DNA of 30,884 nt from positions 1-30,884 of the forward strand of contig CAUYJH010000075.1 of assembly GCA_963573315.1 (NCBI GenBank). The letters run 5' to 3'. Position 1 is the stretch's first letter; every line of letters begins with the position of its first letter. The notes under the pieces are model-generated. The model was not told the DNA's origin and did no database searches. It was given only the letters and a program-made list of their open reading frames with translations. Made by a program: the position numbers and the translations under genes. The DNA is from Entomortierella parvispora. Taxonomy: Eukaryota > Mortierellomycota > Mortierellomycetes > Mortierellales > Mortierellaceae. Positions 21,891-30,884 of this stretch are shown one piece after another.

Positions 21891-22197
21891 TGTAGTGAAC
21901 AGTGATAGCAGGGAAGAAGAGTTGGCAGGAGGTTTGAGGTGCAGAGAAATCGAAGGGGTGGAGAAGATAAAGAGAAATAAGGAGGAAGAAGGAGTTTGTC
22001 TCTTTGTCACCCCTCTAACTAGAAAAAAAAGGAAAAGGGGCAGTGGTACAGCAGCTAAGCAAAAGGAACAAATCAAAGCCACGATCGTAAAAGAGCCGAT
22101 GATCGTGTCCGTCCTCACAACTAAAGAACGTGGATCATCGCCACAAACCTGGTGGTGAACTCTGCACGAAATTTATTCTTGTCCCTGAAAAATTGGG
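21891..22197. promoter_or_regulatory. 5' flank of TLC copy 2
   Basis: On the minus strand the 100-150 nt before the ATG at 21890 are T/C-rich, as in the other leaders here. No gene is supported. The frame remains open upstream to 22118 but reads as leader-like Ser/Leu/Phe. Confidence 0.4.
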
Positions 22198-23097
22198 GTC
22201 AGTGGACAGCGATGGGGTTCTGGGCAATGTGATCTTCCATGTCCCCGATCAAGGCCCTGCTTTCCGATTTCTTGGACCGCATGCCTGTGTGCTCTTGTCG
22301 AGTTTCCCTCAATTTGGTCTGCTGAGCTGAGGACCGGCTACCATCGCGTCTATACCAGTCGCTTGTCCATGTTGCTGATCAATGGCACTCAAGCAAAGCG
22401 CCGAATCCACTCTGGATATCTCCCCGACTTCGACTGGTAGAGGTGGTTCCATGTGGCTGGCCCTTTTACGAAGTCTGATCTGCTGTTTGACCCAGTCGGA
22501 GAAGAACCGGACATGCAGCAGGGACTTCAAACAAATGATAATCTTCGTCGTCAAGTCCATGGAAGGCCGGGTAACGACATATTCGTGCGTGATCACAAAA
22601 TCGAAGAGAAGCCGAGTAGAAGATAAGATGCCCCAAAGGGCATGTCTCGTTCCTATATCGTTTGTTGACATACCCCAGACCGATGATCACCGTCGGGACT
22701 GGAATACCATGCACAGCGAGGAGAACAAAGTAAATGGGGATGTCCCCAGTGCCTGCAAGAATCCGATTGTAAAGGAACTTACTCTCAATTACAAAGAAGG
22801 CAGCATAGGTATGAGTCTCATCACTAATCACGATTGTGTGATAGGCGACGGCAGCGTATATGGTGTGATACACCTATCCTGTAAATATTGAGATTCTCTC
22901 TTTGTAGTAACGTAGGCCGCAAGTAAGGTCTGCTACCAGGTACATGGCGAAGAAGATCGTGAAGAACTGTCCCAGTGAACTGTTGGCAGGCTGGAACCGG
23001 GCGTCGAAAAAGATAGCCCGACGATGCCATGGCTTTGCTTCTTGTGCACGGTCGTACGCTTTGTAGAGTGCGATCCTGGCCTTGGACAGTAAACCTG
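22198..23097 (-). pseudogene. TLC-domain gene, copy 3, disabled
   Basis: Homology to the intact copy 2 runs from about 23097 (SKARIALYKAYDRAQEAKPW) through ADLTCGLRYYKERI, VNKRYRN, FDFVITHEYV and SDWVKQQIRLRKRA to a tail (DHIAQNPIAVH, stop at about 22198) matching the end of copy 2. Disabling changes seen: the first part of the gene, including LGIHLSYFFL-type sequence, is absent upstream of 23097; TGG of the GW-x-HH signature is TAG (22876-22874), and the first His of the pair is Tyr; two extra bases after the codons for KRYRN (about 22647) shift the frame; the shifted frame stops at 22309 before the conserved tail. The intron at about 22781-22703 keeps a GTAAGT donor and CCAG acceptor. It is a pseudogene, closest in sequence to copy 2. 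Confidence 0.85.
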
Positions 23098-23501
23098 CAT
23101 TGTATGGGCGAAGGCGTCAGGGATCTGTCTGTATCCTTGTCATTCCTCTCTCCTGAATCTGACAGGCACAGGGAGGTCGACGATATTAGTCCTCCGCCTT
23201 GAGATCTTGGAGAAAGAGCGCAGCTGGATGTAACCACTCGCGCACGGACGGTGTCTCCAGAGTGTGCACGTGATATTGTTAAATGTACGATTATTATTTT
23301 TCAATTACGTATTCATCCCCGCCTTGGGGCGACGCAAGGCCAGAGACACAGATGCACTTTACACACCACGCAGAAGGGAGACACGCAACACAGCGCATCA
23401 TTTCTCAAGTTCACTCCTCTTCATTCATCACAACCAGCAACCCGAACTTTGACAGCAACCGCCGCCACTCACATCAGACAAACAACTCACTCCCAAGCGA
23501 T
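23098..23501. promoter_or_regulatory. Upstream region of RPT1
   Basis: Lies between the truncated 5' edge of the TLC pseudogene and the RPT1 ATG. It contains CACGTGA at 23267-23273 (235 nt upstream of the ATG) and an A/C-rich leader. I found no clear proteasome-associated control element. No gene is supported. Confidence 0.4.
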
Positions 23502-25343
23502 ATGGCACCACCAAAGGAGAACTGGGAAAAGTGTATGTGCAGCCATGCATACTGCCCGAAACGCGAAACTCGGGAAGACCATGGAGGAACGCGTCCGTAT
23601 GGAGCAAAGTCATAACATCTCTAGAAGCTAATCACTATGTACGACTTCCACTGCCGTCCTTTCACCCTCTAGACGAAAAGCCCACCGAAGACAAGGAGAT
23701 CGAAAATATCGTGGCTTTGGATGAAGGCGATATTGCCCTGCTTAAAACCTATGCAAGTTCATGCTTTTGTGTTGGCGCATCTTGTATCGACCTGGATCTG
23801 TTCTGTGAATGTAAAGTCTAATACGGTCCAACTCTCTCTATCCATATCAATTGAATTGTCAACTATATAGGGCCAAGGACCTTACGCAAAGGATTTGAAG
23901 AAGATTGAGAATGATATCAGGGATGCTCAAAAGCGAGTCAACGAAAAGATTGGTGTGAAGGAATCAGACACAGGACTGGCCCCACCTAGCTTGTGGGACA
24001 TACCAGCGGATAAGCAGCGTATGGGCGAGGAGCAACCACTTCAGGCATGTCCACCTTTAGATTGATCCACAGATTTACGTTGACGGCATGGTCTATGGGC
24101 CTAGGAAATGATCATTAACTGGTTGATATCTCGGATGGCGTCTCATAGGTTGCACGGTGCACAAAGATCATTCAAGCTGCAGGCGACGAACCTGCAAAAT
24201 ATGTGATCAATGTCAAGCAGATTGCCAAGTTTGTTGTCGGTCTCGGGGAGAAGGTATCTCCAACCGATATCGACGAGGGCATTCGTGTTGGGTAATTTTT
24301 AAGACTACACTCGGAGAACTTGGAGACACTTGCAAATCTTTGAATAGCCAGAGACTAACCACCGTTTTACTTGCCTTTCTTTTAGAGTCGATCGCACGAA
24401 ATACCATATTCAGATTCCATTGCCTCCAAAGATCGACGCCTCTGTAACAATGATGCAGGTCGAAGAGAAGCCCGATGTGACATATAGTGATGTTGGAGGA
24501 TGCAAGGAGCAGATCGAAAAGCTTCGGGAGGTTGTAGAATTGCCATTGCTCCAGCCAGAGCGATTCGTCAACTTGGGTATCGATCCACCCAAGGGTGTTT
24601 TGCTTTATGGCCCCCCAGGAACCGGAAAGACACTTTGTGCCCGTGCCGCAGCCAACCGTACCGATGCTACATTTATTCGTGTTATCGGATCAGAGCTCGT
24701 TCAAAAGTATGAGACAGCGTATTTGCTATTATCAGCCATGACATCGTTCTTTGTGATTCTAACAACGACGCTCCCAATTATTAGATACATCGGAGAGGGT
24801 GCGCGTATGGTGCGTGAGTTGTTTGAGATGGCCAAGACCAAGAAGGCCTGTATTATCTTTTTCGATGAGGTCGATGCCATTGGAGGAGCGCGTTTTGATG
24901 ACGGCGCTGGAGGCGATAATGAAGTTCAACGTACTATGCTGGAATTGATCAATCAACTGGACGGTTTTGATTCCCGTGGTAACATCAAGGTTTTGATGGC
25001 CACCAACCGTCCTGACACATTGGATCCTGCTCTGCTGCGTCCTGGTCGTTTGGATCGTAAGGTTGAGTTCTCCCTTCCTGATCTCGAGGGACGTGCCCAT
25101 ATTCTCAAGATCCACGCACGTTCAATGAGTGTAGAGCGAGACATCCGTTATGAGCTGATTGCCCGCCTGTGTCCCAATAGCACTGGAGCTGAGCTTCGAT
25201 CTGTGTGCACTGAGGCCGGCATGTTTGCGATCCGTGCAAGGAGAAAGGTGGCGACGGAAAAGGACTTCCTGGAGGCTGTTAACAAGGTCATAAAGTCGTA
25301 TGCCAAGTTCAGCAGTACTCCAAAGTACATGACCTACAATTAA
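23502..25343 (+). CDS. RPT1: 26S proteasome regulatory particle AAA-ATPase subunit Rpt1 (PSMC2)
   Basis: Six exons, 23502-23532, 23673-23752, 23871-24044, 24149-24291, 24386-24706 and 24785-25343, give 435 residues (human PSMC2 has 433). Rpt1 is one of six ATPases that unfold substrates and feed them to the 20S core. Visible: [15 protein letters not shown] near the N-terminus, [24 protein letters not shown], then the AAA module with Walker A GPPGTGKT at 218-225, Walker [10 protein letters not shown] (Asp277, Glu278), the [13 protein letters not shown] stretch and the C-terminal KYMTYN, which lacks an HbYX motif as expected for Rpt1. Introns 2 and 3 begin GCAAGT and GCATGT: no GT position keeps the conserved frame, so both are GC-AG. 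Intron 5 (78 nt) is stop-free and in frame. Start [17 protein letters not shown] follows from the phase at the GTATGT donor. Confidence 0.95.
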
Positions 25344-25662
25344 ACAAGATCAAGTCAAGCAAATACCGATGGAATAAAAAATAAAAAAATGAAAGAAAAA
25401 GTAAAAAGTACAAAAGTCTCGGACCTTGCAGCAGGCTAAAAATACAAAAAAGACAGAATAATAATAATTTCATTTCCAGGCCAGGGACAGACGCCTTTGT
25501 CTGGGTCCCTGTAGCGATCTGTCCAATCAAAGGCCGCGGCTGGGCCTTATCTTCCCAGCTTCCCAGACAAACAGAGGCTATTTCTTTTGGCCAGCCATCA
25601 TCTTTTCCGCCTTCTTTCTTTCATCTCTTCATCCCTCATCCTCCCACTCATACCCCACAGCC
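25344..25662 (+). promoter_or_regulatory. RPT1 3' flank and GMD promoter/leader
   Basis: A-rich RPT1 3' sequence to about 25470, then a pyrimidine-rich leader (about 25575-25660: TTTCTTTC, CTTCATCCCTCATCC) immediately before the GMD ATG. No gene is supported; the minus-strand frame at 25309-25530 is compositional. Confidence 0.45.
25373..25378 (+). terminator. Poly(A) signal of RPT1
   Basis: AATAAA 30 nt after the RPT1 stop codon, followed by A-rich sequence. The whole RPT1-GMD gap is 319 bp; its second half is the T/C-rich GMD promoter and leader. Confidence 0.5.
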
Positions 25663-27184
<1,522 letters not shown>

Positions 27185-27522
27185 ATTACAAGCTAATCAA
27201 ACACCCTTCACTCGTACATCTAACATATTCCTTTCCTCGCGTCATTGTTTCATTTGTTAAATACCCACCCATACAGCCAATTTTTTTTGTCGTCTGGAAA
27301 ATATTAAAAAAATATCAACCTCAAGAAGGATGTCACTCTCTATGAAGCGAGGTCAACACGTATAGAAATTGGCTGGGGCTACCTGGTGCTTGACCTTGAT
27401 GGACATCATCCGTGTGCTACTGTACCACGCTCGGCACCTCAATATTGCACGTGACTAACGCCACCATTGCACATTTTGAAGCAATCCGCGCGACACGGAT
27501 GCTCGCACTTTTGACACTCACC
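27185..27522. promoter_or_regulatory. GMD 3' flank and MEA1-like gene promoter
   Basis: AT-rich GMD 3' sequence to about 27320, then the upstream region of the next gene with CACGTGAC at 27448-27455, 75 nt before its ATG. The upstream frame open to 27412 continues in phase with that gene but lacks support as coding sequence. Confidence 0.4.
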
Positions 27523-28403
27523 ATGGTAAGGCAAGAACAAGGAGATGACATTGACTATGAAGTCAGTCAGGAGCAACTCGATGCTGTAGACAGGATGCTA
27601 GAAGAGCTGGATATGGACGAGCAAATGGACCGAGGTAATTGGTCATGAGTAATGAGTGTCTTTTTCGAAGCCATCGCTCAAAGAAAAAAAGGAGAGAAAA
27701 GAGCTGACTTTTCAATCTTTCAATAGTCCCTGCAGCATTCCAGATTGTGGAACGACTCGGACAGCGGCGGCAACAAGAGCAAGCCATGTCACTGCCTCAA
27801 TCCAATGAAGATCGCATTCACGTACATCACCGGAGGCATGATATGGATATGGACAGAAGTGAGGAGAATCCAGACCAACAAGGCATGCAACAGGATGGCG
27901 AGGAGGAAGAGGAATATGATGCTCAGCCAATTGGGTATATACCTCTGGATCAAGGCCCCGACGAAGACAATACTGATGATGATGAGGAGGGAGAGGATGG
28001 ATATCAAGATGAATATCATACAATGCAAAGCGAGGATGACGATGAGGCTTCTCAGTCGAATGGGAGATGGCATGGAGGAAATGATCAAGATTCTGTCCGA
28101 GAGCTAGGCAAAGACAGTGCCAGTGATGACGGTGATGATGATGGTCAAGGATATGACGGATATCTGCATTCACCTCTACAGAACGGAAATATCCCTGTGC
28201 CTGTGATCCCTTCCGCCATTGAGATTGATATCGAGGAAAACGATGCGGCGGCTGAAAAGATCCCGGAGGAGGACCTGCAGACGATTGCTCAAGTCATGAG
28301 CTCCTTCTCTTTGCCTGCCCCAGATTGGGCTCGAAGCATACCGGAGGAGCGATGGCTTCCAAAGATTGTCCAGCAGGCAACGGCCCCCCGCAAGGATACA
28401 TAA
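27523..28403 (+). CDS. MEA1 (male-enhanced antigen 1) homologue, acidic protein
   Basis: Two exons, 27523-27634 and 27727-28403 (92-nt intron, GTAATT donor, ATAG acceptor), give 262 residues. The N-terminus (VSQEQLDAVDRMLEELDMDEQ) is acidic and helical. The centre is a long Asp/Glu-rich disordered stretch carrying IGYIPLDQG, like the GY-x-PL-x-Q segment of animal MEA1. The C-terminus MSSFSLPAPDWARSIPEERW matches the defining MEA1 block (SLPAP...WA...I...W...V). MEA1 proteins are small conserved eukaryotic proteins without a settled biochemical role. ATG 27523 has an ideal ACCATGG context; ATG 27499 would add eight residues. AATAAA follows three bases after the stop codon. Assignment rests on the C-terminal block. 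Confidence 0.75.
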
Positions 28404-28405
28404 CC

Positions 28406-28411
28406 AATAAA
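28406..28411 (+). terminator. Poly(A) signal of the MEA1-like gene
   Basis: AATAAA three bases after the stop codon at 28401-28403; the next gene's ATG is only 97 bp further on, so the 3' UTR must be short or overlap the ALG11 promoter. Confidence 0.5.
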
Positions 28412-28507
28412 AAACGAATATACACCCCTTAATTCACTCTCATCGCCCTTTTCTGAACCTCCACGTTGCAAACCTTTCGAGCCTCCAAACCCTTTTCACC
28501 TCTCATC

Positions 28508-30547
28508 ATGGCTTTTCAAGGATGGACACACACCATCATGATGAGTCTTTCTGTGCTCGTGGTCGTCGTGTTCTCGGCCATCCTCATTACCTATGTCGTG
28601 GTCATGGCCTACTTTAGCTCAAAGATTCTCAAAGGATGGAAGACCAACCGAGATGCAGTCTTTGACGAAATGAAGCAAGCAAGGGAAAACTTGCCGAAAA
28701 CAAACAAGGAAAAGGCCCCTGTCAGCGCAGGCGCAGACAAGGACCAAGACGAGAAGGAAGACGAACCTTACATGATTGCTGGTTTCTTTCACCCTTATTG
28801 GTACGTAGCCCTGCAGCATATTTCGTCTTCTCTCCATGTCATCATCGCGTCATATCACCTCCTGACCTCTGTTTCTCTCGAAAATAGTGATGCCGGAGGC
28901 GGTGGCGAACGTGTATTATGGACAGCAATTAGGGACATTCAGGAGAACTACCCAGGCGTCATCTCGATCGTCTACACAGGCGACACGGACGTGAGCAAGC
29001 AACAAATCTTGGAAAAGGTCCAATCTCGATTCAACATTGAGCTGGATCCTTCTCGCGTCGGCTTCCGCTTCCTTCAGAAACGTATCTGGGTCGAGAACAC
29101 AAAGTGGCCTAGGTTTACATTGATCGGCCAAAGTTTTGGATCCTTGATCCTCGGCTGGGAGGCCCTTCGCACGGTTGTACCTGACATTTGGATTGGTAAA
29201 CAATTTCGATCAGATCGCCTTTTCCTCTCCTACTGCACCACAGATGAAGCATAAAACTGACGCTTGATCTCTTTTTTTTTAGATACTATGGGATACGCGT
29301 TCACTTACCCGGCAGCTAAACTTTTTGGAGGATGTCAAGTGGCTGCCTATGTTCATTACCCAATCATCAGCTCGGATATGATTGGGCGTGTTGCCAGCCG
29401 GGAGAGCTCTCACAACAATGCCGACGCCGTCGCCAAGAGTCCCATTTACACATACTTGAAACTGGTTTACTACAGGGTCTTTGCGCTTATCTATTCGGTT
29501 GTTGGCAGCTTTGCCCAAATTGTCATGGTCAACTCGTCTTGGACAAAAGGTCACATTGATTCTCTTTGGGGGATCAAATCGGCTGTTGTCTATCCACCTT
29601 GCGACACTGAAGCCTTCAAGGACTTTCCCCTCCTAGGCCGCGAGAGAATTGTTGTTAGTGTGGCGCAGTTTAGACCTGAGAAGGGCCACGGATTGCAGTT
29701 GGAGGCAATTGCTCAATTGCTCAAAGATCACCCCGAGTACCGTCAGGCAAAGAAGGGAGAGACACCGAATGCTAAGGGCGTGCAATTGGTAATGGTTGGA
29801 AGTGCCAGGAATGCTGGAGATGAAGCCAGGATTCAGCAATTGAAGGACAAGAGCGATGAGCTTGGTATCTCGGTAAGAGTGTCATCGATTGCATCTCGTC
29901 TTTTTCATATGACTTTGGGTTTTATCTGACCTCGGACATTCGATTTATCTAGGATAATGTCACATTTGTCATTAATGCCCCATTCAGTGACCTCCAGGCG
30001 TGGCTTGCTCGATCCAAAATTGGTATTCACGCCATGCTTGATGAGCATTTTGGAATTGGCGTTGTAGAATATATGGTAAATCGAGAAAGGCGAATAGGCC
30101 ATTGGCGACGCGTTTTTAGACACTCGCAGGGTTTGCAAGGTTCCTTTAAACAAATTGATCTCTGACCTATATTTATCCTGCCGTCTCTTTCAACTTTAGG
30201 CCGCAGGCTTGATCCCAGTGGCGCACAACTCTGCAGGACCAAAGATGGATATCGTTCGACCTTACAACAATGAGCCCACGGGCTATTTGGCCACGACGCC
30301 AAAAGAGTTTGCGGATGCGATCGAAAAGGTCCTGTCAGCTGACGACTCTAGCCTAGTGGAGATGCAGCGCCGTGCTCGGGACAGTGTCCAAGAGCGGTTC
30401 TCAGAAAAGGTCTTTGAGGAGCAATGGAGGAAGAGCATGCATGAGGCACTCCAGAGGGAGCGGGTGACGATCTTTGGCCACAAGATGATTGATCCCCCAG
30501 ATAACTTTCAGGTCACAGATAGCGCAGGCAAGCATCGCTTGGAATAA
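28508..30547 (+). CDS. ALG11: GDP-Man:Man3GlcNAc2-PP-dolichol alpha-1,2-mannosyltransferase Alg11
   Basis: Five exons, 28508-28800, 28888-29195, 29283-29872, 29953-30075 and 30200-30547, give 553 residues. Alg11 adds the fourth and fifth mannoses to the dolichol-linked N-glycan precursor on the cytosolic face of the ER. A membrane anchor spans about residues 12-36. GT4-family features: FHPYCDAGGGGERVLW (Cys98 completed across intron 1), PDIWIDTMGYAFTYP across intron 2, VAAYVHYPIISSDM, VSVAQFRPEKGH, LVMVGSAR, and the E-x7-E pair in EHFGIGVVE (Glu428, Glu436), then AAGLIPVAHNSAGPKMDIV. Intron 1 (87 nt) is stop-free and in frame. The stop codon lies within AATAAA (30543-30548). Only 104 bp separate it from the MEA1-like gene upstream, and it converges on SEC11. 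Confidence 0.95.
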
Positions 30548-30602
30548 ATACCTCCATCTGGCTGTTGCATGTTTTTGTGATTTTTTTTATTGCTAGAATG
30601 TC

Positions 30603-30884
30603 CTAGTCGTAAAAGAAGGCTACGATACCCAGGGTTGATAGAAGGGCGTATTTCACTAAAGGGTAATCAGTCATTGCCACGGTGACATAGCCTAGATAAG
30701 GGATGTGTCCTCGAACGCGACCTACAATCTCGTCCTCTGAGATCCACATCTTGTCACTGTTTTGAGGGAGACTCTGGTAGATTTGCCGATCGTGTACTGC
30801 GTTGTTATCACCCTTAGTTAGGAGCAATTGCCCCCCAGATTCTGCTCTACTTTTTAGTTGTTATAAATGGAAGGAAAGGTGAGA
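30603..30884 (-). CDS. SEC11: Signal peptidase complex catalytic subunit Sec11, C-terminal exon (partial)
   Basis: The minus-strand frame ending at 30603 encodes LLTKGDNNAVHDRQIYQSL, then IVGRVRGHIPYLGYVT and a final hydrophobic segment YALLSTLGIVAFFYD. This is the box-E region and C-terminal helix of Sec11, the ER serine protease that removes signal peptides. The Asp residues of GDNN and HDR are the conserved acidic positions; the catalytic Ser and His lie beyond the right edge. An in-frame stop at 30861-30863 shows that an intron begins upstream: likely acceptors are TAG or GCAG at about 30844-30850, so the exon is about 30603-30843. The apparent start at 30827 is a TTG codon and not a true start. 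ALG11 ends 55 bp away, tail to tail. Confidence 0.9.

Noticed and set aside
21891-22118. Longer start (22118) for TLC copy 2, giving a signal-peptide-like N-terminus
   Set aside because: Homology between copies begins at the ATG at 21890, and the upstream part looks like pyrimidine-rich leader. Not excluded.

Overview
The window reads as nuclear DNA from a filamentous, early-diverging fungus. Its genes are split by short (about 80-160 nt) GT-AG and occasional GC-AG introns, promoters carry long pyrimidine tracts, and coding regions favour C-ending codons. A GDP-mannose 4,6-dehydratase (the first step to GDP-fucose) and a MEA1-like gene sit among ordinary housekeeping genes. This fits Mucoromycota, perhaps Mortierellomycotina, but that placement is inference; no rRNA or marker alignment was possible.

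Layout, left to right. A GH27 alpha-galactosidase (minus, C-terminus off the left edge) diverges from gamma-glutamyl phosphate reductase PRO2 (plus). PRO2 converges on a large formin (minus, three coding exons found, 1722 aa from the chosen start). The formin diverges from an etherase-like glutathione S-transferase (plus). A 131-nt GT microsatellite follows. From about 13.4 to 17.7 kb the DNA is gene-poor and holds only minus-strand genes for very small secreted proteins: two paralogous 46- and 43-residue peptides sharing a Cys-rich C-terminal signature, and a four-Cys secreted protein with an apparent frameshift. From 19.0 to 23.1 kb there are three tandem minus-strand copies of a TLC-domain membrane-protein gene: one apparently intact in the middle, one eroded at both ends, and one clear pseudogene. 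The right quarter is a dense housekeeping block: RPT1 (26S proteasome ATPase), GMD, a MEA1 homologue and ALG11, all plus, then the 3' end of SEC11 (signal peptidase, minus) converging on ALG11 with a 55-nt gap.

Functional links are loose. GMD and ALG11 both consume GDP-mannose (fucose supply and N-glycan precursor assembly), and ALG11 and SEC11 both act at the ER. No operon-like system is expected in such a genome. The most novel content is the small-peptide pair, the decaying TLC cluster, the formin whose FH2 domain is broken up by low-complexity and polyproline inserts, and GC-AG introns in RPT1.

Exon boundaries were placed by hand from splice consensus and family knowledge. For PRO2, the formin, GST, RPT1, GMD, MEA1, ALG11 and the middle TLC gene, the summed exon lengths are exact multiples of three.
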